64,000 nt of DNA from Colwellia sp. C1TZA3 (GTDB lineage: Bacteria; Pseudomonadota; Gammaproteobacteria; Enterobacterales; Alteromonadaceae). The notes under the pieces are model-generated. The model made no database searches. It was given only the letters and a program-made list of their open reading frames with translations, and was not told where the DNA came from. The first letter of the stretch is position 1. Each line of letters begins with the position of its first letter. The stretch covers positions 124,001 to 188,000 of the forward strand of contig NZ_VOLS01000001.1 of the NCBI RefSeq assembly GCF_007954265.1, given 5' to 3'. The position numbers and the translations under genes are program-made. Shown piece after piece: positions 9,115 through 18,060 of the stretch.

Positions 9115-9120
9115 ATTATA
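9115..9120 (-). promoter_or_regulatory. Possible -10 box of the rpmB-rpmG promoter
   Basis: TATAAT on the minus strand, about 80 bp before the rpmB start. The -35 region is weak. The leader that would follow can form a short CCCGAG/CTTGGG hairpin. Confidence 0.4.
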
Positions 9121-9353
9121 GTGAAAGTGAAAAATGAATACCAGTATTAATCACCTTTAAAGTGAATAGTTTTGAAAGACATTACAATTCAATAACTTAG
9201 ATTGAATAATTGACCTAAATGTAGCGTTTCATGAGCTATTATCGTTCTAATCGAATATTAATAGCACATTTTTAGCTTATTTTAGCCGCTAAGCATTTGT
9301 CTGATCTTTATTTTTGATCTTTTTTACTCAGTTCATTGGTCAAAATGTGAATA

Positions 9354-9512
9354 ATACCAGTTCCATTAAGTTTGTGATCTTGTTGTGCGCAGGAAAAATA
9401 ACTCAAGGTAAGGCGCTCGATTGAGCAATAGCTGGCTATTGGAATTGAGAGCAACACAGCCTTGAGCTATTTTAACGAGTACAAGTGAGCAATAACTTAA
9501 TGGGATTGGTAT
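9354..9512 (+). repeat. 159-bp palindromic repeat, copy B
   Basis: Same length and ends as copy A, flanked by TA on the left and AA on the right. It lies in the 649-bp space between rpmB and radC, which otherwise holds only the rpmB promoter region and AT-rich DNA. Confidence 0.9.
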
Positions 9513-9684
9513 AATAGCTAACTTAACTAATTGAGTATCAAGTGGCATTGCTTGCCGTTGTGCTATTATTGTTTTACTCAAGGTTAATCTGCCAAAACGA
9601 AAACGCTCTTCTGTGATGCGGTTTTTTACTTGTCAGGCAAAGTATTATTTAATGGCTGAAGTAGCTTACTAAAATAACCACACA

Positions 9685-10362
9685 TTATTCAATCATTCGG
9701 CCATGTTCCGCATACGAATAACAATGACAACCCGCGACAATAATATGATCAAGTACTTTTATATCAATTAATGCCAGTGCTTGCTCCAATCGGCTAGTAA
9801 TTTGATTATCGGCAATACTTGGCTCAGCAATACCCGAAGGATGATTGTGCGCGAGAATAACCGCACCCGCTTGATATTTTAGTGCGGTCTCAACCACAAT
9901 GCGTGGATAAACTGCAGCAGCATTAATAGTACCGTGAAATAACCGTTCAAATTTTATCACTTGATGCTGAGTATTTAAAAACAGCACAGCGAATACTTCT
10001 CGGGTTTCATGACGTAGTTCAGCTTTTAAAAAGTTCTGTGTACTCAGTGAAGACGTTAACGCCTGCCCCATTTGCATTTGCTCGGCTAAATAGCGTGTCG
10101 ACATTTCCAAACATGCTTGTAGCTGAACATATTTTGCAACACCTAAGCCATGGTGCTGGCAAAAGTCATCTAATCCCGCTTGATATATTTGCGAAATACT
10201 GCCAAAACTTTTTAATAAATTTCTTGCCAGGTCAACAACATGACAGCCCTTAACGCCTGTACGTAAGAATATTGCCAACAGTTCGGCATCACTTAAGCTT
10301 TTTGCGCCAAGGTGTAATAACTTCTCTCGGGGTTTTTCACAGTCTGGCCAGTCTTTTAACAT
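9685..10362 (-). CDS. radC: RadC family JAB/MPN-domain protein (YicR)
   Basis: 225 residues, full family length. An N-terminal helix-hairpin-helix-like region (KSLSDAELLAIFLRTG; GLDDFCQHHGLG) precedes a JAB1/MPN metalloprotease-like domain with HNHPSGIAEPSIAD, the H-x-H-x(7)-S-x(2)-D metal motif. Despite the name, a DNA repair role has not been supported in E. coli and the true activity is unsettled. It is transcribed away from coaBC, 83 bp apart, as in relatives. Confidence 0.92.
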   Translation of the reverse strand: MLKDWPDCEKPREKLLHLGAKSLSDAELLAIFLRTGVKGCHVVDLARNLLKSFGSISQIYQAGLDDFCQHHGLGVAKYVQLQACLEMSTRYLAEQMQMGQALTSSLSTQNFLKAELRHETREVFAVLFLNTQHQVIKFERLFHGTINAAAVYPRIVVETALKYQAGAVILAHNHPSGIAEPSIADNQITSRLEQALALIDIKVLDHIIVAGCHCYSYAEHGRMIE

Positions 10363-10445
10363 AGGTGCATCCTTGCAAAGTGATTTTAATAAAAGTGCGA
10401 TAATGCTATCTTATCGCCCATTGTCGTTATTAATATTAGCAGTTT

Positions 10446-11690
10446 ATGCAGATTCTTCAGGGTAAAAAAATCCTATTGGGTATCAGTGGTGGCATTGCCG
10501 CCTACAAAACGCCAGAGCTAGTGCGTCGATTAAAAGATAAAGGTGCGGATGTACGTGTTGTGATGACAGAAGGCGCTCAAGCCTTTATTACGCCATTAAC
10601 CTTGCAAGCGGTTTCCGCCAATGCAGTATCAAGTAGTTTATTAGATACGCAAGCAGAGTTAGCTATGGGCCATATTGAACTGGCGAAATGGGCTGATTTT
10701 ATTTTAATTGCGCCAGCAACAGCTGACCTTATCGCTAAAATTTCCGCTGGGTTGGCAAATGACTTATTAACCACGCTTTGTTTAGCGACCGCAGCACCGG
10801 TTGCTATTGCACCGGCAATGAACCAACAAATGTGGCATAACCCAGCCACGCAAAAAAACATGCAAACCTTAATGTCATGGCACTACACCATTTTTGGCCC
10901 AGGTGCTGGCGAACAGGCTTGCGGTGATGTCGGCTTAGGCCGGATGTTAGACGTGGCTGAGTTGGTTGAATTAACTTGCCAAGCAATCGAAAAAATAAAT
11001 AATAATAACATCAACTTAAATCAGCCAAAATCTTTAACTGGGCAAAAATGGTTAATTACCGCGGGGCCAACACGCGAAGCGATTGACCCGGTGCGTTATA
11101 TTTCTAATCATAGTTCAGGAAAAATGGGCTTTGCCATTGCCAGTGCTGCGCAAAGCCTTGGCGCAGAGGTTACCATTATTTCAGGGCCGGTTAACTTAGC
11201 TACCCCGCAAGGTTGCCAAAAAATAGCGGTAACTAGTGCCACAGAAATGCATCAACAGGCTTTAGCGCTCGCATCTGATGCCGATATTTTTGTCGCTTGT
11301 GCTGCTGTGGCTGACTACCGTATTGACCATATCGCCAGTGAAAAAATTAAAAAATCTCACGATACCATGCAACTTAATCTGATCAAAAATCCTGACATTG
11401 TCGCTGATGTTGCCGCACTAAAAAATAAACCCTTTACCGTCGGTTTCGCCGCTGAAACGCAAAATATTGAGCATTATGCCCGTGATAAATTAGCCCGTAA
11501 AAATCTTGATATGATCGCCGCAAATAATGTTGCCACAACGGGCCAAGGCTTTAACAGTGACAGCAATGCTTTAACGGTGTTTACCGCCAGTGATAAAAAA
11601 GTTTTACCTTTAATGAGTAAAAATGAGCTTGCCAAGCAATTAGTCCAGCATATTCAGCAAACACGGCAAAGTTCACGATTAAAGAATTAA
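10446..11690 (+). CDS. coaBC: Bifunctional phosphopantothenoylcysteine decarboxylase / phosphopantothenate-cysteine ligase
   Basis: 414-residue fusion catalysing two steps of coenzyme A synthesis. The N-terminal flavoprotein decarboxylase domain (1-185) has [16 protein letters not shown], the active-site His76 in [17 protein letters not shown] and Cys159 in [12 protein letters not shown]. The C-terminal ligase domain (from about 195) has [20 protein letters not shown] and the substrate-clamping KIKK at SEKIKKS. Length and motifs are normal. A 9-bp stem hairpin follows, then a long perfect palindrome before slmA. Confidence 0.96.
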   Translation: MQILQGKKILLGISGGIAAYKTPELVRRLKDKGADVRVVMTEGAQAFITPLTLQAVSANAVSSSLLDTQAELAMGHIELAKWADFILIAPATADLIAKISAGLANDLLTTLCLATAAPVAIAPAMNQQMWHNPATQKNMQTLMSWHYTIFGPGAGEQACGDVGLGRMLDVAELVELTCQAIEKINNNNINLNQPKSLTGQKWLITAGPTREAIDPVRYISNHSSGKMGFAIASAAQSLGAEVTIISGPVNLATPQGCQKIAVTSATEMHQQALALASDADIFVACAAVADYRIDHIASEKIKKSHDTMQLNLIKNPDIVADVAALKNKPFTVGFAAETQNIEHYARDKLARKNLDMIAANNVATTGQGFNSDSNALTVFTASDKKVLPLMSKNELAKQLVQHIQQTRQSSRLKN

Positions 11691-11699
11691 TCTAGATCT

Positions 11700-11724
11700 G
11701 CTGATTTTATGGTTGAAAATCAGC
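11700..11724 (+). terminator. Possible weak terminator hairpin after coaBC
   Basis: Perfect 9-bp stem GCTGATTTT / AAAATCAGC with a 7-base loop, 10 bp after the coaBC stop. No T-tract follows, so confidence is low. Confidence 0.35.
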
Positions 11725-11752
11725 TGAATAACGCTATACAATCACGCTAATC

Positions 11753-11808
11753 TTTTAGCCGTCATAGCATCAAAGTAATTTACTAATTTGATGCTATGAC
11801 GGCTAAAA
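11753..11808. repeat. 22-bp perfect inverted repeat between coaBC and slmA
   Basis: Arms at 11753-11774 and 11787-11808 are perfectly complementary around a 12-base loop and are edged by TTTT and AAAA. It may act as a terminator for coaBC (or on either strand), or be a residual mobile palindrome. It ends 27 bp before slmA. Confidence 0.75.
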
Positions 11809-11835
11809 ATATAATAAAAATAGAGAATCAGTTTT

Positions 11836-12420
11836 ATGTCGGCAACTCAAAAACCTAATCGTAAACAACAAATTTTAGAATGTCTTGCTCATATGCTACA
11901 AACCAGTGCAGGGCAACGGATCACCACAGCAAAACTTGCCGCCGAAGTGGGTGTTTCTGAAGCGGCGCTTTATCGCCACTTTCCATCAAAAGCTCGGATG
12001 TTTGAAGGCTTGATAGAGTTTATTGAAGAATCCATTTTTTCTCGCGTAAACCTGATATTAACTGATCACAAGGAAGCCCTGATCCGTTGCCATCATATTT
12101 TACACGTATTACTTATTTTTGCTGAGCGTAATCCAGGCATGTGCCGCATTCTTGCTGGTGATGCACTAATGGGTGAAAACGAACGTCTACGCGCTCGTGT
12201 TAATCAATTTTTTGAAAAGCTTGAGTCACAATTTAAGCAAGTTTTACGTGAGCGAAAGCTGCGTGAAGGCAAGGGCTTCACTATTTCAGAACAGGCCTTG
12301 GCCAATATTTTAATGGCCTATGCTGAGGGTAAAATTAATCAATATGTCCGCTCTGACTTTACCAAAAAACCCAGTAATGATTTTAATGAGCAATGGCAAT
12401 TTTTAATGGCCGATAAATAG
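11836..12420 (+). CDS. slmA: Nucleoid occlusion factor SlmA
   Basis: TetR-family DNA-binding protein that blocks FtsZ ring assembly over unsegregated chromosome. 194 residues against 198 in E. coli. The N-terminal helix-turn-helix reads [23 protein letters not shown] (residues about 34-56), followed by the conserved [13 protein letters not shown] and an all-helical C-terminal domain ending [11 protein letters not shown]. It is usually encoded beside coaBC and dut; here dut is missing from the cluster. Confidence 0.94.
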   Translation: MSATQKPNRKQQILECLAHMLQTSAGQRITTAKLAAEVGVSEAALYRHFPSKARMFEGLIEFIEESIFSRVNLILTDHKEALIRCHHILHVLLIFAERNPGMCRILAGDALMGENERLRARVNQFFEKLESQFKQVLRERKLREGKGFTISEQALANILMAYAEGKINQYVRSDFTKKPSNDFNEQWQFLMADK

Positions 12421-12493
12421 AGCTTTGTTGAAAAAATATCGTTACAACGATAAGTCAATTTTCCTTGGCAAATAAAAATTTTAAGGAGCTTTA

Positions 12494-12793
12494 TTGAGCA
12501 CATTAGCACAACTACAACCAAACAAGTTATGGCGCATTTTTGATAAAATTTGTAGCATTCCACACTCATCAAAACATGAGCAAAAAATATCGTTTTGGAT
12601 CCAAGCTTGGGCAACTGAACTCGGACTAAGTGTTAAAGAAGACGCTATCGGCAACCTCATTATTAAAAAACCCGCTACAGCAGGTATGGAAAATAAAAAG
12701 GGCGTTATTTTACAAGCTCATATGGATATGGTGCCGCAGAAGAATTCAGCAACTGATCATGATTTTCGTACCGACCCTATCAAGCCATATATT
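12494..12793 (+). pseudogene. pepD: Remnant of aminoacyl-histidine dipeptidase PepD
   Basis: About 99 codons match the N-terminus of PepD, a cytosolic M20-family Xaa-His dipeptidase of about 485 residues: NKLWRIFDKICSIPHSSKHE, IKKPATAGMENKKG and QAHMDMVPQKN with the first zinc ligands. The similarity stops at DPIKPY, exactly where repeat copy C begins, and no further pepD sequence follows. A TTG start with AAGGAG 5 bases upstream is still in place, and the frame continues through the repeat to a stop at 12938-12940, so a 148-residue chimera could be made. It cannot be an active peptidase, because most of the catalytic and lid domains are gone. Confidence 0.88.
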
Positions 12794-12952
12794 ATACCAA
12801 TCCCATTAAGTTATTGCTCACTTGTACTGGTTAAAATAGCTCAAGGCTGTGTTGCTCTCAATCCCAATAGCCAGCTATTACTCAATCGAGCGCCTTACCT
12901 TGAGTTATTTTTCCTGCGCACAACAAGATCACAAACTTAATGGAACTGGTAT
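12794..12952 (-). repeat. 159-bp palindromic repeat, copy C, abutting the pepD remnant
   Basis: Same core length and ends as the other copies, in opposite orientation. It forms the 3' boundary of the truncated pepD. In this orientation one frame stays open across most of the element and ends at QT-stop. Confidence 0.92.
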
Positions 12953-12990
12953 TAGTTGTTCATTAGACTAAAGTCTAATGAACAACTAAT
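12951..12990. terminator. 19-bp perfect hairpin after repeat copy C
   Basis: ATTAGTTGTTCATTAGACT and its exact complement flank a 2-base AA loop; the first two bases overlap the end of copy C. There is no T-run. It may be the old pepD terminator or a separate palindrome. Confidence 0.5.
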
Positions 12991-13047
12991 TGTAAACAAC
13001 CTAAAATAAGGTTGGCATCCTATAAATTTTACAAAGGAAATAACGAC

Positions 13048-13707
13048 ATGATTCAGCCAGAAAAAATTATAATAGCTGACGATCATCCATTATTTAGGCA
13101 AGCGTTATTAGGCACATTAAAGTTAAAGTTAACGCAAACACATTGGTTGGAAGCACAAACTATAGCTGAACTAGAGCAGCAACTACGCGATAATAACGAC
13201 AGCGACTTACTCTTACTCGATTTACATATTCCCGGTGCACATGGTTTTAATACCTTGATCCACGTACGTAATCATTTTCCACAAATACCAGTTGTAGTGG
13301 TATCGGCTCACGAAGATCACGAAACCATACATAAATCTATGGGCTATGGTGCTTCAGGCTTTATTCCAAAGTCGACCCCGGTTGATGACATTTATAGTGC
13401 CATTCAACAGGTATTATTAGGTAATATTTGGACACCCGAGGCCTACAGTGAATCGTCACCAATGCAAGACAATAACAATATCGCAGAGCGCGTTGCTAGT
13501 CTGACTCAGCAACAATATAGAATTTTAATGATGTTCGCCCAAGGCTTACTTAATAAACAAATTGCCTATGATTTAAATGTCTCAGAGGCGACCATTAAAG
13601 CGCATGCCACGGCAATATTTCGTAAACTTGATGTTCGTAACCGCACACAAGCGGTTATCGTTATTGCTCAACTTGATATTTCTGACGTACAATTGCAAGA
13701 TTGTTAG
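13048..13707 (+). CDS. LuxR-type response regulator, CrbR-like
   Basis: 219-residue two-component regulator. The ATG at 13048 is chosen because AAGGA lies 9 bases upstream and the protein then begins directly with the receiver domain (IIIADDHPLFRQALLG). The phosphoacceptor is Asp58 in LLLLDLHIPG. The C-terminal LuxR/NarL helix-turn-helix has LLNKQIAYDLNVSEATIKAH. It converges on the large symporter-kinase gene 62 bp away, whose own receiver and kinase make it the natural partner. In Vibrio and Pseudomonas the corresponding pair (CrbS/CrbR, MxtR/ErdR) turns on acetyl-CoA synthetase; that role here is inference. Confidence 0.85.
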   Translation: MIQPEKIIIADDHPLFRQALLGTLKLKLTQTHWLEAQTIAELEQQLRDNNDSDLLLLDLHIPGAHGFNTLIHVRNHFPQIPVVVVSAHEDHETIHKSMGYGASGFIPKSTPVDDIYSAIQQVLLGNIWTPEAYSESSPMQDNNNIAERVASLTQQQYRILMMFAQGLLNKQIAYDLNVSEATIKAHATAIFRKLDVRNRTQAVIVIAQLDISDVQLQDC

Positions 13708-13769
13708 TGTGTCATGACCTAAGCTTAAATAACCTCGACTTATCATTATTAAGCTTAACCAACTGGCCA

Positions 13770-16700
13770 TTATTGCAAATATTTTTCTTGCATTTTTTTC
13801 GTTAACATTGCGCTCATCATTGCTCTAAGCGCGGCAGGTTTAATCAACTTACGCATAAAGCCAATATCTGCTACTAGAGCTTTTTCTTCAAGATTGCTAT
13901 CTGTGGTTGCGGTAATTAACACCGCAGGCACGTAGTGTCTGCTCAACTCTCTTAGCTCTGCAATTAACGCAATACCGTTAAAGTCACCGTCAAGTTGATA
14001 GTCAACCAACAATATGTCGATCTCGTTTTTATGATCTTCAAAAATTGACCGTGCTTGATGATATGAATCAGCGGCCAATACATTGCAACCCCATACTGAT
14101 AATAACTCAACCATACCACTCAATACATCGGGGTCATTATCGATACACATAACCGTAACGTCACTTAAGCCTAAGTTAACCACAGGTTTTGCAGCGGCCA
14201 ATTCTCGTTGTGCTTGAGTTCGTTCAACCCCAACAGTAAATTTACAGCCCATCCCCACTTGCGAGCTCAGCGCTAAAGGATGACCCAATAGTTTAGCTAA
14301 ACTTTGGGTAATGTTCAGCCCTAAGCCTAAGCCTCCTGCTGATGAACTCTGCTGATTATCTAATTGAGTAAATTGCTCAAAGACCATGGTTTGTTTTTCT
14401 TCAGGAATACCCGGACCATTATCTAGCACTTGAATATCAACAATATTTCCTTTCGCGCGTGCCCCTAACAATATTTTACCTGGACTGGCATAACGAAAGG
14501 CATTGCCAATTAAATTTTGCAAAATTCGGCGCAATAAATTTCGGTCTGAACGTAACCACAACGAATTAGCACGTACTCGAAAATCTACCTTGTGTTCCAC
14601 AGCACTGGCAGAAAATTCTTTAGCAAGATCATCAAATAAAGATTTCACTGAAAAACAGCTGATATTAAGTTTTATATTACCACTTTCAATGCGCGAAATT
14701 TCTGCTAAATCTGCTACTAAATCATTGGCAACTTTTAAAGAGTGGTCAATATTGTCTACTTGTCGTTGTTGCGTTGCCGTTAAATTACCTTGGCTAGCTA
14801 AAGCCGAGGTAAATAGGCGTGCAGCTTCTAATGGTTGCATTAAGTCATGGCTACAAGCCTTTAAATATAAACTTTTTTTGATATGCGATTGCTCAGCTTT
14901 TTCACGTGCTAAAGCTAAGGCATCATTGGTTTGCTCTAATTTTTGTGTGCGCTCAAGCACCCGAGTTTCCAAATCAACATTCGCTTCAATTAAGCCTCTT
15001 TCCGCTTGACGATAGACGGTAATATCCGAAAATAGCATAACAAAACCACCACCTGGCAGTGGATTACCTTCAATGCGTATGACTCTACCGTTACTATCTT
15101 CTCGTTCAGAACTATGCGGACTGCCATTGCGTAGGTGCGTAAGACGCTTATTCACTTGCTGCTCAACCTTACCAACACCGCATAAACCTCGAAGCACATT
15201 AAAACGAATTAAATCACTGACTGGACTGCCTTGAAAAATTAGCTCACTTGGGTAACTAAATAAATCAACATACTTTTTATTCCAAGCAACAAGGTTTAAA
15301 TCACTATCAACGATGGAGATCCCTTCACTGGCATTTTCGATCGCACTTTGCAATAAGTCTTGACTATATTGCTGGCGTTGACTCGACGCTTCCTCCACCA
15401 ATACTGCCACTTCATCTAAAGCAATATCACGCCCATCCAACGCCGAAGATAGGACTAAACGCGCAGACGATACCCCCATTACACTCGCTAAGGTATTTTC
15501 AGTGTGCTGCAATAATTTCTGGTTATACGCAACATTACTCATTTGTGTTTTTACTGTTGAACACTGAAATTGTATAAAGCTAGCGCTGGATTTTTCTTCA
15601 CCAACAAAGCGCGAGAGTAATAACTCAAGCTCTTGATAATTAATTTGCTTATTGCGCTGTAACTGTAAAACTTTTGGCGCTTGGTATTCCATAAACAAGG
15701 ATACCTGCATACGCTCTTGCACACTTTGACGACTAACATGAGACAGTAACCACATGGCAATGATATTGGCTGATAAAGACAACAAACTTGCCATGGAATT
15801 AGCCGGTAGAAACCCTCCTTCAAATGGGTTTGGATAAAGGCCAAACTGTGGCAGAAAGTTCAGCGTTAACCAAGCACCAAAACCAATCACAATGCCACCA
15901 TAAACCGCAGTTAAAGTGGCTCTACGCCAATAAAAAGCAGCGACTAATGCTGGTGTTAATTGGGCAAAAGCACCAAACGCTATTTCACCTAAAGAACTTA
16001 ATGTATCTGGTGAGGTCATCAAAAAAACACCATATCCAAGCAGAATAACAAATAAAATCAAAATTTTACGAATAGTTAATAGTCGCAAACGAAAGTTGTC
16101 ATAATCTGTTTCATGATGTTTATTTGCCCGATATAGCCAAGGAAAAACAATTTCATTACTGAGCATGGTACTCAAAGCAATAGAAGAAATAATCACCATA
16201 GAGCTAGCAGCAGATATTGCCCCCAAGAAGGTTAATAAGGTTAACCAAGGCTGTTGCTGATACCAAGGTAAAAACAGTACGTAAGCATCAGACGGAACAC
16301 TATCGCCTAATAGTAAATGACCCGCTAGCCCTAATGGCACAGCAAAAATTGCAAACACTAACAAATAAAGTGGAAAAATTCGGCGACTCAGCCAAGTATC
16401 TTTTTCATCTTTAAGTTCAACCACCATGACCTGAAACTGTCGTGGTAATGATAAAAATGCCGCCATGGTGATCACTAACATAGCGAACATTGACATAACA
16501 TTAGGGAAGTTGAGTTGCTCTTCAAGATGCAGAGTAGTGGACGATTGGCGCCAAATTTCCATTGGCGAATCAAAGAGTACATAGGTAACAAAAATGCCAA
16601 CAGCAAGGAAAGCAAACAGCTTAACCAAAGATTCAAAAGCTATCGCGAGCATGACACCCGGATGACGCTCAGTTACATCGATATTACGCACACCAAATAC

Positions 16701-17207
16701 AATAGTAAAACCAGCTAAGACCAAACTAACGATTAAACCAAAATGCCAATTGGCTAGGCTTTGCTCCGCTTGCAGCTGTTGAAAAGTATAAACAATGGCT
16801 TTTAATTGCAGCGCAATATAAGGCATGGTGCCCACTAACGCCACTATGGTTACTAAAATCGCTAGATTATGCGACTTACCAAAGCGAGCCGCTAATAAAT
16901 CAGCGATTGAAGTAAGATTTAACTTTAAACTAACGCGAATAATGCGTTGAATGAATGGCCAAGCGAATAGGAAGAGGAGTATCGGCCCTAAATATATCGG
17001 TAAATGTGAGATAAAATTACTCGACGCTTGCCCAGTGGTGCCTAAAAAACTCCACGAGGTACAATAAACGCCTAAAGTTAACGCATAAATTATCGCTTGG
17101 CTTTTTCGTAATAATTTATGGCGATACTTATCTCCGACATAAGCAATAAAAAACAGCAAACCTATATAAGCAAAACTTAAGCCTGCTAATTGCCAATTTG
17201 GAAACAT
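13770..17207 (-). CDS. Na+/solute symporter-type hybrid sensor histidine kinase, CrbS-like
   Basis: 1,145 residues. The first about 500 form a sodium:solute symporter fold with some 12-13 membrane segments. A linker is followed by a PAS_7 domain (about 617-740, with WNKKYVDLFSYP and GGGFVMLFSDIT), a coiled coil, a HisKA domain with His787 in SHDLMQPL, an ATPase domain (NLIGNAF, DNGPGIPEE, GLGLGL) and a C-terminal receiver with Asp1069 in LLVDYQL. All catalytic residues are present. The architecture and nearby acetate-type symporter match CrbS, which senses or transports a short-chain acid and controls acs. The transport domain may be a sensor rather than a pump. Confidence 0.88.
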   Translation of the reverse strand: MFPNWQLAGLSFAYIGLLFFIAYVGDKYRHKLLRKSQAIIYALTLGVYCTSWSFLGTTGQASSNFISHLPIYLGPILLFLFAWPFIQRIIRVSLKLNLTSIADLLAARFGKSHNLAILVTIVALVGTMPYIALQLKAIVYTFQQLQAEQSLANWHFGLIVSLVLAGFTIVFGVRNIDVTERHPGVMLAIAFESLVKLFAFLAVGIFVTYVLFDSPMEIWRQSSTTLHLEEQLNFPNVMSMFAMLVITMAAFLSLPRQFQVMVVELKDEKDTWLSRRIFPLYLLVFAIFAVPLGLAGHLLLGDSVPSDAYVLFLPWYQQQPWLTLLTFLGAISAASSMVIISSIALSTMLSNEIVFPWLYRANKHHETDYDNFRLRLLTIRKILILFVILLGYGVFLMTSPDTLSSLGEIAFGAFAQLTPALVAAFYWRRATLTAVYGGIVIGFGAWLTLNFLPQFGLYPNPFEGGFLPANSMASLLSLSANIIAMWLLSHVSRQSVQERMQVSLFMEYQAPKVLQLQRNKQINYQELELLLSRFVGEEKSSASFIQFQCSTVKTQMSNVAYNQKLLQHTENTLASVMGVSSARLVLSSALDGRDIALDEVAVLVEEASSQRQQYSQDLLQSAIENASEGISIVDSDLNLVAWNKKYVDLFSYPSELIFQGSPVSDLIRFNVLRGLCGVGKVEQQVNKRLTHLRNGSPHSSEREDSNGRVIRIEGNPLPGGGFVMLFSDITVYRQAERGLIEANVDLETRVLERTQKLEQTNDALALAREKAEQSHIKKSLYLKACSHDLMQPLEAARLFTSALASQGNLTATQQRQVDNIDHSLKVANDLVADLAEISRIESGNIKLNISCFSVKSLFDDLAKEFSASAVEHKVDFRVRANSLWLRSDRNLLRRILQNLIGNAFRYASPGKILLGARAKGNIVDIQVLDNGPGIPEEKQTMVFEQFTQLDNQQSSSAGGLGLGLNITQSLAKLLGHPLALSSQVGMGCKFTVGVERTQAQRELAAAKPVVNLGLSDVTVMCIDNDPDVLSGMVELLSVWGCNVLAADSYHQARSIFEDHKNEIDILLVDYQLDGDFNGIALIAELRELSRHYVPAVLITATTDSNLEEKALVADIGFMRKLIKPAALRAMMSAMLTKKMQEKYLQ

Positions 17208-17340
17208 AACATTTCTCTACAACTGATATTAATCATCTGATTATACCTAAATCACCTTAAGATACTCGCTTCAGAGGCAATTAAACATGATTGAGGCTAG
17301 CCACTATTTCTCAGTATTGCCACGCAGTTAAATAGTGCTA

Positions 17341-17781
17341 CTAATTGACTGTTTGGCTATAAAACTCGGCAATGTACTGTCCACCTTTAATGTTAGCAAT
17401 AACCCGTAACTTTTGCTTATCACCTTTATCACTAATATTATTGCGTAATGGCGTTGGACTCTTCCAGTAATAAGGGCTGTCAATCATGCCTAGTGGATAG
17501 GCACTCGCCTTATTGTCGCGATCGACTATAAAGAATGTCGCGCTATCAAGTGGAAAAGTAGTATTTAATGTGGTCATGCCCGCTTCATCATAAATATTGA
17601 CTTCAAATTCGCCTGACTTCAAAATACATTTTTGATTAATAACATCACAATGCCCAAAGGGAAGCAATTTAAATGCACGTGTTTGACTAGCGCTATTCTC
17701 TTCCCATAAGTCAGCTAATGCAAAGCCTAAAATAGTCAGGATAGGGGCAACTATAATAGCTGTTTTAGTGTGTTTGTTCAT
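17341..17781 (-). CDS. Hypothetical exported or membrane-anchored protein
   Basis: Unrecognised 146-residue protein. The ATG at 17781 is preceded by AAGGAT. Residues 7-23 (TAIIVAPILTILGFALA) form a membrane anchor or uncleaved signal; the remainder is beta-rich and contains GHCDVINQKCILKSGEFEVN, with two cysteines that could pair. It lies between the symporter large subunit and the sensor kinase on the same strand, but nothing in its sequence ties it to them. Function unknown. Confidence 0.65.
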   Translation of the reverse strand: MNKHTKTAIIVAPILTILGFALADLWEENSASQTRAFKLLPFGHCDVINQKCILKSGEFEVNIYDEAGMTTLNTTFPLDSATFFIVDRDNKASAYPLGMIDSPYYWKSPTPLRNNISDKGDKQKLRVIANIKGGQYIAEFYSQTVN

Positions 17782-17994
17782 AACGTATCCTTCAATTTAT
17801 GTTGTACCAGTTGCATCGACGTTTTCATGCACTTGTTAGTTTTTCCTGTGCAATAATAGCGCATCTATTGATGTGGCATGGTTTTACGTCGTCATCCTGC
17901 TGAGGCAAGTCTCTATTTAATCATTATACCTATTAAAATCAATAATCGACTACTGACCTAATTCAACAAGTATTATATCTTAATAAAAAATACA

Positions 17995-18027
17995 AAAGCC
18001 CTATTTATAGAAATTAAATAGGGCTTT
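17995..18027 (-). terminator. Terminator of the symporter operon
   Basis: 13-bp perfect stem (AAAGCCCTATTTA and complement) with a 7-base loop, followed on the minus strand by TTTTGTATTTTTTA. It sits 34 bp after the large subunit stop. Confidence 0.85.
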
Positions 18028-18060
18028 AAGTCGTCAATCCATAAGTAGTTGCAAAACTAT

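Noticed and set aside
9366-9581. Open frame of 71 residues between rpmB and radC
   Set aside because: Most of it is repeat copy B in translation, with no ribosome site or family match.
14503-15009. 168-residue open frame opposite the CrbS-like kinase
   Set aside because: Antisense shadow of a well-supported kinase domain, with no recognisable content.
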